This document shows, one piece after another, positions 49,476 through 60,433 of a stretch of DNA of 64,000 nt (position 1 is the first letter of the stretch; every line of letters begins with the position of its first letter). Source of the stretch: Cinclus cinclus (Eukaryota; Chordata; Aves; Passeriformes; Cinclidae); assembly GCF_963662255.1 (NCBI RefSeq), contig NC_085046.1:129873332-129937331 (forward strand), given 5' to 3'. The notes under the pieces are model-generated. The model was not told the DNA's origin. It searched no databases and worked only from the letters and a program-made list of their open reading frames with translations. Position numbers and translations under genes: made by a program.

Positions 49476-51162
49476 CCCACTAACTTTAAATATTTGTCTC
49501 AGTGCAATCCCTGGTGTGATTTTCAGGCATTCAACATTTTTGACTAATACAACATGTTATTCACATCTCTACAGCCATCACTTGCATTCTTGCAAATTGA
49601 GATTCAGGTGTTTCTATCTGAACAGTTACAGTGTGAAGGCTGATATTTCCTTGAAGATACTGGTATTATTGTCTCAAATTGAGACCCTGTGATACAGACA
49701 TAAAATCTAATTCACAGCAATGCTCATGTTCAGATTCCTTAACTATGAGATGACCCTTTCTATTACTTCAGTCGTTTCCTGTGATCACCAAACACCTCCT
49801 GCAACAGATGAGATTGCAGAAATCATTCAGAACAGACTCCACCACAGAATTCTGACTAAAGGCCAGTGTATCACTGCTTTGAAATGGGTGCAACAGAAAC
49901 ACTTCAGAACATGTTCATTATGCTTGCCTGGTAGATGAGAAGATTGGTAATAGACAGTAACAATGTACTCTCAGAAGAAACTTGATTTATTGGGACTCTT
50001 CTCACTGAATGCTTCATTTTCAGAATGGCAGAAAGATGATAAGAAGTCCAAGTAGGTCTGTGTTCACATAAAAGTACTTGAGAAGTTTTATTGTGGGAGA
50101 AATTTGTGAGATCCAAGAAGCTGATTAAGAGATTAGGGAATTGTGGTGGTTTGTATGTTAGCAATAAATATCTAGCTCTTGTAACCATGCCAGAGAGCAG
50201 ATACATAGTATGTATCTTAAAATCCCTTGTGGGTTTTTTCCACAAGTACCACACCTACCACATTAAGTTACTTAGCAGGCTTCTTTTGTGGCTTCTAGAA
50301 GATGGCTGTTAATCCCTATTGCATAAATTTTGAACTTTGTCAACCTAGCACATTAATGGACACATCAATCCCTAATTGCTGTTGAGCAAAATAGTTAATT
50401 TGCCATACAATATTCTCTGAGAAGTAAATCACTTATATATTATAGAGATTACATACAAGCAATGCTGCACTGGAAAGAAAACATCAAGATATCTTAATCC
50501 CCAAATTCTGCTCTGGAGAAAAATACTTCAACAATGAATTTGACTGAATGGGCCTCCATTCTTTTTCTCTTTTATTGTCCGTCTGCTGCATTTTAATACT
50601 TTCTATTAGAGACATAAAATACAAACAGAACAAAAATAGAATCAGAAAGATTTATAAACTGGAGGGTAGCTCAACTCAGTTCCTGCTTAATGAATCTTGG
50701 AGATACATATCCTCAGTGTCATCATGTATTATTTGCAGGTTCCTCAACATTAATAACTAAGTAAGCAAAGACTCCTCATTAAGTTTTTGTTTTGTTTAGT
50801 TTTTGGTTTTGGTTTTGGTTTTTTTGTCATTCTTCTTTATTATTGGGTGCTGTGTGGTGATTTTCTTCATGCAATAATCTGAATGTTCTCTAAATCAGCT
50901 TACACTTAAATTTCACTTATTTTCTAAAGTTGATTATAATAGGTTTGTTTCACTGTCTTTGTAGGGCCACCAAATAATTAGGTTTTTTCAGATTCTCCCT
51001 TGTTTGTTTTTATTTTCTTAAACTCTAATTTTTGTTGCTAGCAACACTTAATTTGAAATTTCTCAGTTACTTCGCTAAAATTTTCTACACCAGATTTTTT
51101 TTCAGTTGTGACCACAAGTAATTAAGACCAGCACCTAATAATGGTTTCCTGTTTTCTTCCAG

Positions 51163-51285
51163 TGCCTCATATGTGCAGTATAGTTGAGCATCACTGTGAT
51201 CACTTCTGCATAAACACCCCTGGCTCCTACCTGTGCAGATGTAAACAAGGATATATTCTGAATGCTGACCAGAAGACTTGCAGCA
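51163..51285 (+). CDS. MATN2: Matrilin-2, exon 4: EGF-like domain 1
   Basis: A 123-bp exon, phase 1 at both ends, that encodes residues 233-273. It follows acceptor 'gttttcttccag' and ends at donor AGCA|gtatgt. Six cysteines (C237, C244, C248, C257, C259, C272) have the spacing of matrilin EGF modules. The core [20 protein letters not shown] closely matches the first EGF of mammalian matrilin-2 ([20 protein letters not shown]). Such modules act as a rod-like spacer between the two vWA domains. The symmetrical phase makes the exon a skippable and duplicable cassette. Confidence 0.96.
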
Positions 51286-54200
51286 GTATGTTATCTTTTG
51301 TTTCTCTTTCATACTCCCAAAAGGTGCTTAATATCACCTACCCTTTCTGTTGGGCTCATAAAGAACTGAGGTCAGTGCATAATTAATGATAATCATCAGA
51401 ATGTGTCTAGAAAGGTGAAATTGTAATTATTTTTCTTGTTTTGTGTAAGTGAAGTTCTTACAAATCTTTCTGAAGTACATCAATCTAAATTTTATACACA
51501 GCTCTGCAGAGGTACACTGTAACTATATGAAATTGCATTTGAGTGTTACTGCTATATTAAGTTCGACAATGAAACACAACCAAATAAATAACTTTATCAT
51601 CTCAAATGAAGTGAATGTAGATACTTTATTAAGTTGTCCAGCTGGCAACAGTATGGAATGTTACAGAAAGCTGCAGTATACCCCATACTAGAAAACTGAA
51701 ATAACCTGACATTCTGAATAGCTCTTTCTCACTGCTGGTGGAAATATAAGGGTTTGCAACCTTTCAAAGAATGGTTTCAGAAGTCTTGCTTATGCTCTCA
51801 TTCCTCTCTTTAAAAGTGTTGACCTTTTTTTGGCTTTGAGTAATTGGCTGTATAATTTATAGTAACATACTTTATTTCACTTTAATTTTGATCTTTGTGA
51901 TCAGTATTTTCTTAGTCCATTTTAACTTTTTTTCCTAGTAATTAACAGCAATTTACATTAGAGGTATATGTCAAATTTATTTCTGTATCCACCTATTTTT
52001 AAAGAAATTGTGTAACGGTATCTTTAATTACTTGTGGAAAATGTACTTGCTAAAAATCGAGTTTTTATCACACAGCAGTGAACGGATTCAAATGAAAGTG
52101 CATGGATTCAAATTAAAGCTGCTAAACTGATTTTAGCCAGAAGAAAAATTTTGGAAAACATCTCTTCAAGAAACTATGGGAGACAGCATCACAAAAGCAT
52201 AGGATGTACCTCTTACAATCAATAATTTAGAACTAAGGTGAAGACTGCAGGTTCAAATCCTAACATTGTGTTTGATGTTCTGTATCCCGGGAGAGTGCCA
52301 TAGAACTACCAGGTATCTTGAGATTAGTGGATTCTTATTCTCTCTTTCTTAGAGCTACGCTTAATATCAAATGCTAAGCACAAATTTAAAAAGTGAAGGT
52401 ATGTGAATCAGTTAAAAAAATTAATTACAAGTAGGAAAAAATATTCTTCGTTTTACTCTGTTACATTTCCATGGCTTTTCTCAGCCAGTAGTTCAGCATT
52501 TGAGTACTGCACTGCTTCAAATACAGGTTAATTTCCAAGAGTTTTGGAATTGTGTGTAATTTTCCTGCTGCTGGTGACCCATGCACAGTAGCCTTCATTA
52601 TGCTCCCTTTCTTTCATTTTTCAAGGCCCTTTGCTGCATTGTTTTACCTTCTTTTTTTTAGCTATGTTTTCTATTAGTTTTCCTCACTTACCTCTCACAT
52701 GATTTCTTTGATTCTGTACATGCTTTGATCATCAATCAGATGACACCAGATTGCAGTCTGAGCCATATGAAAGGGAAATTAGTCCTTCCATGTGTTTGTA
52801 GCCTTTGTTTTTCTTTACATCACCTAATTATAAACTAATTTTAGCAATTTGCACTGGAAATCTGAGAGTCATCAAACTGGCCTTAAATGTGCTAGGATGG
52901 TGCAAATCATTGGTGAAGGAGAGAGAGGATGCACTATCAGTCTAGAGAGGGTCAAACCATTACGTCTAAAACCCCCACAGAGAGGTAACAGATTTCATGA
53001 GGCTGAGGAGCCAAGCCTGGACAAAGGGGACAGCTTAGTTCTGGAGGAAGGGGAACCACAGTGATAGAAAAATGCACAGTCTGTGAGTGTTTTAGTTACC
53101 TTCACTAGCTGTTAATTGCCCACAAGTGCACAGAGACAATGGATTCCTCACCTGACATCTAAGTAAAATAAATCTTCATAATGTTTATGTTAAGTGCAAT
53201 ACATGATCAACATAAACCAGATGTATTTATCTAAGGTTTGGATGTATTTGGCAGCTCCTCCTTTGAGCAAATAATTACCTTATATGCATAATTTAACACT
53301 TTTGGAATTAAACACTGCAGAAAAGATTAATGGTATGTGCCTGATGTTACACTCTCTTTTCATTCTTTTGTACCTAAACTTTGACTCTTTTATTCTTCTT
53401 TATTTTTCCTAATGTTGTGAATGTATATGCTATCAATACTCAGTTCTTTAAAGACCTTAACCAAATGGCTTCAATCAGCAATGACCTGACAACTTTGCTT
53501 CAGTCTGAGAAATGGTTTGTTTGTTCAACTTAAAATATTCTTGCATTTGTTTAGTTATGATGGTTTTGCATCCATGAAAGGATGCTCCTCTCATGTACTG
53601 TGGTCTAACTTTTCTAGAGAAGTGTGTTTGTGTCAGATAATGGGTGTTCTTTACTTATTACACTGTATTTGTTTGTTTAACTAATCTCTCCCATTCTTCT
53701 TTAGAGATGCTCAAATCTTACATTAATAAACAAAATAACACAAAAGAGGAATGTAGCTGAAACAAGCTGGAAAATTATCTATTTGTGAGTGTTTACACTG
53801 GAACAAAAGAGTTAAGCGACTCTTTATGCTGTTCATCATGCAGCTTGATATGAAGCAGACAGCTATAAAAGAAAATTTGTTTTTGCTTGGCTGATCTCCT
53901 CAAACATGTTCCAAAAGCCTATTTTGTAGCTGTAAATGACCATTATGTGTTGAGCAGTCTTTGAGCAACACAAAGTACTCTGCTTTCCAGAGCTTTCGCT
54001 GGGGAAACTTGGGATTCTCATAAAGCTTTAGTCTGTTGAAAAGAAAGGCCAGTGTGCTTTATTTGGCTAGGTGCTGAACTGACCTCATTTGTCATGGTAA
54101 TTTTTTTGAGATTTTTTGCATGGGAGGGGTAACTTGTTGTGGTATTTTGCATAAAACTAAAAAATTCTAAACCTCAGAAATTAAATATCACCAAGTTTTT

Positions 54201-54620
54201 TTGCTGTTGTGTTTTCCTTTTCTTTCCCTTTTCAATCTCATCATCATTTATCTGGTTATGCAAAAAAACACAACAAAAAACCCCAAAAATCAAAAAATAC
54301 ACAAATAAACACAATTACTTTTCTGTTTTTAAAAAAATCCCTGAAGAATGTCCTTTGAACTTTCTAGGGAAACATACATCAAGCAACTCTACTAGGCACT
54401 ATTGGTCCATTAATAGTCTTTGCCTTCATCTGAAGGAATGAGAGCCTCAGTTTTGAGTGGCTGATCCTATTGGCTTTCACTGTTTGACAGAACATTGGCA
54501 AGATCTGTGTTAAAATGAGGTCATCTCTAAAGAGCTTCCTGAAGTTTATTTTGATCTGTAGTCTACCTGTGCATTGTAAAAGGTGAAAGAATTTCATACT
54601 CATGCAATTATGTGTTGTAG
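51286..54620 (+). other. MATN2: MATN2 intron 4
   Basis: About 3.3 kb between the first and second EGF exons. AT-rich unique sequence with small imperfect duplications (two 'ggattcaaat' copies at 52,084-52,115) and an A/C-rich patch at 54,259-54,305. No extra EGF exon was found. Confidence 0.85.
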
Positions 54621-54743
54621 CTCAGGACCTTTGTGCCGTGGAGAAACATGCCTGTGAGCAGATTTGTGTGAACACACCGGGGTCCTACGTCTGCCAGTGT
54701 TATGAAGGGTATGAGCTTGATGCAAATGGAAAGAGTTGTGTTG
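54621..54743 (+). CDS. MATN2: Matrilin-2, exon 5: EGF-like domain 2
   Basis: A 123-bp phase 1-1 exon encoding residues 274-314, with acceptor 'tgtgttgtag' and donor GTTG|gtgagt. The module reads [17 protein letters not shown], then [22 protein letters not shown]. Cysteines are C278, C285, C289, C298, C300 and C313. It matches the second EGF of mammalian matrilin-2 (QDLCAMEDHNCEQLCVN, then VCQCYSGY). Confidence 0.96.
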
Positions 54744-57700
54744 GTGAGTATGAATTCAGCAATTCACATTTATCTCTTGACACAAACCAAAGCAAAATTC
54801 AATATAAATGAGTATCCATTTTTCCCACAGACAATTATGTTCTCCTGCATGAGTGGTAGGTGAGAAAGAACACATAATTAACATGTTTGTAGTCATTTAC
54901 TGATAATGAACGGTGTCTTGGGAAAATTGTTCCAACCAATTTCACACGGAAAATAATTTTTCATTTTGAAACATCACACCCAATGTTTTATTCAAGATCC
55001 ATGTAGGTGGCCAGCAATGTACTGGCATATGGCCATCAAAAAAGCAAAGGTGGACAAACTCGGTAGCTCCTCTTCAGACAGAAATTATACACAAAACTTG
55101 AAAGGGGAAAATTTCTTGATTTTTTTTCACTTGATTTTATGGTGTCGTGAGGAGAAATTTCTATCCCCTTTTGGAAAGATGACTTTAAGGAAAATTTAGC
55201 CACTTTAGGAAACCATCCACTAAGTGCCTTTGATTTTCACTGCGGGCAATGTGGAAATAAATATCAGCTCCAAGAATAACAACTCAAAAGAGAGAGTGTG
55301 GAAATATGGCACAATTTTTTTTGCATAAAACTTCTCTCTCTTTTACACTGTATCTCACTCTTCTTCCCTGTTTATACACGGTAAATATTTCTATTATAAT
55401 CTCTTTGACAAGCCTATGTACCTATTCTTGTAAACTTTTCTCCTGTGCTACATTCTGAGAAAATACTGTCTTCTGGTTTCCTCTGCAAAAAGCCCTAGTG
55501 AGATCTGGACAAAAATTTGCATTATTTGTTAGGTATTCTCTTCAGTCAAGGACTTAGACATGTGCTTAATTTCAAATTGAAGTTCCATGGAAATTAATCC
55601 AAGTGAATCCTTGGCCTCAGTTCTGCCACAGGCTGCCACAATGCTTTTGTCCAACACCCTACTCTTTCTTGTCATTTTAAGACAGCTCTAACATGTCTTT
55701 CTCTTATTACCTTCAAAGAGCTATTGTCTTGAAGAACAACCCTGTTTTGAGATGCAAAGTAAGTGTCAGTTTATGGAACTTTCTGCATATAACTCCACAC
55801 AGAACACACGAACAAGGTTTTAAGGGTTTTTAGGGATAACATGAGGTTTTGAGAAATATTCACTCTGTGCTTGCTCTTCAGAAATGCTTCCTTTACTTGT
55901 AGTTTCATGATTTCAGTATAGGGTTATTTAAAGGTCTCAATATAATTTGTCTCCAGCATAATTTGGCCACCCATATACCATTTTAAGGACCTGCTTTATG
56001 AAGCCAAATTGTTTTGAAAATGCAGATAATACTGGTTATTTAGGCAAGTTTTTATGTTCTGTCCCAAATTTCTATATCTATCATTCATCTAATAACCTTA
56101 GCTGACCCTCTTGGCCTTTACTTGTATTAGGATAAAGGATATACTTTGCTATTTGTTTGACTGTATCTTAAGACAAAAAATATGTGACTTGTGTTGGTAA
56201 CTTCTTTCATCCCAAATTCTTTCCTACCATATATTCTAATCTGAAATATTCACACTTAGTGCCATCAGCTGTTGTTACTGTTTTCTAGTAAGTTGAAGTT
56301 CCTTGACAGCCCAAGATATTCTTACCAGCTACCAGAGCATCATTCTGGTGAAATTCTTTGTATGTGAAGTCTAATACTATCCCTTGTAATAAATACAAAG
56401 TCTATTTTTGTTATTTGAAACTTCAAATATTTCTATTCCACTTACTACATTTCTTGCATTGGTATTTGGGGTTTTTGCCTGTTAATCATGTATCTGCAAA
56501 TTCTGGGAAGAGTGCTGTTTGGAGATGTGATATATCTTTGGCATTTTTTTCCTACCTCCTCACTGACTCTCTTTAGCTTGAAGAGATAAGTATTTATTAT
56601 AAGCACTATTGTTGACATTTAAAGATTTCATGTTGTCTCTTCATTTTTTTTTCAAAATACAGCATGCATGGGTTCACTATTTTGCATTTTATAGCTGTTT
56701 TTCTTCTCCACTTAATTTCTACTGATTTGCACATTTTAGCAGCAAAACATGAGTACATGCTTTTCATACTACTACAATAATTAGCAGTACTAATTGGGAT
56801 TTTAAAGCACATTATTGCAATTTCTATTTTTTAGTTTTCTTTTGCAGTTGCATATTTGGCCACTTAACTTTTAAATTTATTACTGATGTACAAGAATGGT
56901 TCAATGTATGTTAATTATATTTGATCTGTGCAGAACTTAGTTTATCTACATTTCCTGAACAGGAAAAGCTTGTCTGGGTAATTTATGAATGTGATGCTAA
57001 TTTGTCTGCAAATCATATTGTCAGCCTCCAGAATTTGACTTTTCAGGTTTGAACAATTTGAGATTTTTGAGGAATATGCTACTACTAAGCATGTACAACT
57101 TCTGCAGATGTGATCACCAATGAATAATCATCCTTGCTGGAAAAATTTTTAAGGGAGACTATGTATAGCACTAAATTAGTAGTGATAACTCTCAGTTTTC
57201 ATTATTCCTAAGCTAGTTAACCTTTCCTTTCTGGGAAGTATTTATTATCAAATGAAGAGGATCAGAAGAAAGATCTTGATGTACACATATACTAGAGATC
57301 ACTGAGAACAATAACAAATTTTGCAAAAAGCAAGGACTTCAATTAAGCTAGTCATTTCTCCCCTTCCAGAGAATGAAAACAGAATTTCAGTAAGAAATTC
57401 ATATTGTGATATTCTGGGAAAGAGTCAAATGTTTCCATCTAAGATATCTAAGACTTCCAAAGTTTTAACTCCATCAAAAGCCAATGAGAAAGTGCAGAAA
57501 CATCATTCCATGGCCATGTTTATTGAACTTTTCTGATGGCTAATTTAAGGATCAGTAGTGATACTAATTGCTTTATTGACATGTACCAGCCAGTTACCTG
57601 AACGGCAATAATTATATGAAATCTCACAGCCAGAACTAACAATGTGTCCATTCAAGCTGATCACTGAACAATCAACCACTCTGAGTGTTTGCAATGCACA

Positions 57701-57853
57701 GTTGATGAACAAATTTGTAGGCTAAACAATACTTGAAACTGTCTGCTCAGCAGTAAATCTGTCTGGCAGGCCACTATCTCTTTGCCTTTTTTGAACTGTT
57801 TTTCACATAGACAAAATCCTGTCAGTTGAAGTTTGGTGGTAATGAGGTACTCT

Positions 57854-57990
57854 TTCTCCATCATGCTGCTGGACACAGTCTCTCCACCTTGGTGCTGCTG
57901 GACATTCTGTCCTCTCTTTCCTGGCACTAGTGCTAGACTGTCTCCATCTCAGTGCAGCTGCTGGGCTTGGATCCTCTTTTCTTGGCACCT
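57854..57990. repeat. Imperfect about 61-bp repeat, about 2.3 copies
   Basis: The motif 'tctccaccttggtgctgctggacattctgtcctctctttcctggcac' (from about 57,880) recurs with changes from about 57,941 ('tctccatctcagtgcagctgctgggcttggatcctcttttcttggcac'). A partial copy lies to the left. The surrounding 57,840-58,160 is C/T-rich and may belong to an unrecognised repeat. Confidence 0.6.
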
Positions 57991-58519
57991 CTCTGCAGTC
58001 CTGGCACTGCTGGATTTTTTGTCTGCTTCTTAGGTTCTTATGAGCCTTCCATGAGTGCTCTGTTCTTCCCTCACGTTCTTTTTCGTCCACTTTATGCCTT
58101 TACTTACTTTACACCTTTTTCTCCTACCCTTCTCCTTAACTTCCTTCATCCACCCAAGCCTGAATAACCTCTATTAAACATCATAGGGCTAAAACAACCC
58201 CTTATGAGAAAGGTGACACATGCAGTCCACAGTTCAGAGATGGCAATACGAGCACCCAGAGTGCAGAACAAGTAACTGGAATTAAAATATGGTTCCCATC
58301 ACTTACTAACTAATACCAAGTGAGAAAAACAAGGTGGAACAAACTTGCAGAGATGACAACTGAATTAATAGCTTGCTCCCTAAAAAGGACATTAATAAAT
58401 TATTTCAAAAGAATTCTTATAGAAATAGACATGAGATAAATCTCAAAACAGGGAAATCTCGAGTTTTCATATTCTCATGTGTATCTCATGGCTCAGCATA
58501 GAAATATGCTCTTCTCCCA

Positions 58520-58755
58520 AGGGTAGAACATGTGGGAGTGGTTCAAAGCTGTGCCAGGGGAAGCTTAGACTGGATATTAGGAAGCATTTCTTTACCAAGA
58601 GGGTGGTCAAACACTGGAACAGCTTTCCTACAGGAGGTGGGTGCTACAAGCCTGTCAATGTGTGAGAGGCATTTGGAGAAAGCCAACTCTGAACTGGTCA
58701 AGCAGTTGGACTAAATGGACATTGTGTGTCTCTTCCAACTGAATATTCTCACTGA
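58520..58755 (+). mobile_element. CR1 3' UTR fragment
   Basis: Sense CR1 tail with 'aaagctgtgccaggggaagcttagactggatattaggaag', 'tctttaccaagagggtggtcaaacactggaacag' and, at the end, 'gtctcttccaact'. The final terminal repeat is degraded. Confidence 0.88.
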
Positions 58756-60310
58756 TATAATCATTGCTTGGGCAGTTGTAGGTATTGCAGTAGAAATTAA
58801 TTTTGTTAAGGTTTAAATGCAGAGGAGGAGGTGACTTTACGGAGATATCCATATGGCTATTTCTCAGGCATGATGCTTGATAGCACATATTCTTTGGCCT
58901 ACCTAATTCTTAATGTGTCTTTCAAACACTTGAAAATGTGCAAGTGGTTAGAATTAATTGAAAAGGAAAGCTAATTCTATGACACATTATATCCTTGAAA
59001 CATGTATTCAGTAAATAGATTTCAATATGAATCAATTCAGTCTGGAAACAGAAAGGTTCTTGCCAGGTATCACATGGTAGCTAGTAAGTAGTTTAATTTA
59101 ACTTGATTCAACACAAATATTCTGAAGGGTTGAAAGAAATTCTTTCAAAGTAACTGAAATAGATTATCTGCTTTCCTGACTAAATGATTTTGACTAAATA
59201 TAGTAGCACACCTGAGTGTGCATGATTTATGTGAGGCAATTGCAGAAAGAATTGATTTCATTAAAACAAATTACTGCCTCTTAAAGAAATTGGTGAGGCT
59301 CAGCAGTATAAAGTAGTGAAAACATTTAGTCAGCTGACAAAGAGGAACCTGTCTTGGTATGAAGCACATCACTGTCTTCTGCAGAAAGAATTAGGCATAC
59401 TTTCCTAATGTAGGCCTGGCAGCTCTTTGCAGGCAGAGCACCAGCTTTGCAACTTATCTTTAATTTCTTCTAAGACTTTTGTTGTGGAGATGAAGCTTAA
59501 CCTGCAAAGAAATTTTAATAATCCTTTAATTTCTTTAGCAACTTTGAATAGGCTTGTAAATTTCTTATTTTTAATTTATTCAGAGTAAACTCTGAAGTAT
59601 TACTTTATTACCCTTTGGCAATCTAACTTTTAAATATGGACTTGTGTAATGACCAGACTTATGAAATAAGTGACTGGATTGCCTGTGATTTTTTTTTTTT
59701 CTTGCAAAAGGCATGATATAAGCAAAATATCCCATGTGAATATCAGCTTGAAGCTCTCAGGCTTTGCAGTTGTAGCTGTTTTGTACAGAGGGAATGAATG
59801 TACTGTGACAGTCCTCAGTGTAGAAGATAATGCCAAGATTCTTCTGTATACTCAAGCTACAAGAACAGTCCTTGAGAATTAATACAGCTAATTAATACAG
59901 GGAGGGAACTAAGGAAAAGTAGAGCAATTCCAGGTCTGGGACTTGAGAGACAGAAGACAGAACTAAATCAAACAAACTTTGCTGTGCCCTGGCCTACAGT
60001 GTGAACATCTGGACAGAGTTACTCACTGAGGCATGGTTTCCAGATCTGAGAAAACATGTTGAGAAGGCTCCTGACAGTCTGAGAGCTGATAAATGCTCAA
60101 AGTTGAGAAGTGATTCAGGACTCATTTAAAATCTGATTTAACAGCTGGTGTTGTAACTGCACTACTTTTTGCAGACAGGCTTTTCAGGACAGAAATTACA
60201 TCAGTTTTTCCTTTTTTAACAGCTACTTTGTGTTACTAGAACCATAATATCAATGCATAATAGTTCTAGTTTTTTTCCTAATTGCAAATGTTGGTCTTGT
60301 TCTTTTTCAG

Positions 60311-60433
60311 TTGTAGACTACTGTGCTTTGGATAACCATGCTTGTCAACATGAATGTGTTAACGCTGAGGACTCCTATTACTGTAGATGCCATCCAGGGT
60401 TCATTTTAAATCCAGACAAAAGAACGTGCAGAA
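60311..60433 (+). CDS. MATN2: Matrilin-2, exon 6: third EGF-like domain found
   Basis: A 123-bp phase 1-1 exon encoding residues 315-355, with acceptor 'tctttttcag' and donor AGAA|gtaagt. It reads [17 protein letters not shown], then [23 protein letters not shown]. The six cysteines are C319, C326, C330, C339, C341 and C354. By position it should be EGF3 of matrilin-2. By sequence it shares features with human EGF3 (VDYCA..NH, HECVNA) and at least as many with human EGF4 (CQHECVN.DDSY, LNPDK.TCR), so exact correspondence is uncertain. The downstream exons lie outside the window. Confidence 0.95.

Larger units (their letters stand above)
47094..51162 (+). other. MATN2: MATN2 intron 3
   Basis: About 4.1 kb between the vWA exon and the first EGF exon. 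It contains a T/G-rich tract (48,228-48,316), a possible MIR relic (about 49,395-49,475) and another T/G tract (50,785-50,826). Frames of up to 118 codons at 48,640-49,000 (- strand) are not recognisable as genes. Otherwise AT-rich unique sequence. Confidence 0.85.
54744..60310 (+). other. MATN2: MATN2 intron 5
   Basis: About 5.6 kb between the second and third EGF exons found here. It contains an imperfect minisatellite-like stretch (57,854-57,990) and a CR1 tail (about 58,520-58,755). I looked for an additional six-cysteine exon and saw none. Confidence 0.82.

Noticed and set aside
52240..52270. 'ggttcaaatcc' resembling a tRNA T-arm (B box)
   Set aside because: No cloverleaf can be folded around it, and no A box or acceptor stem pairs at the right distance.
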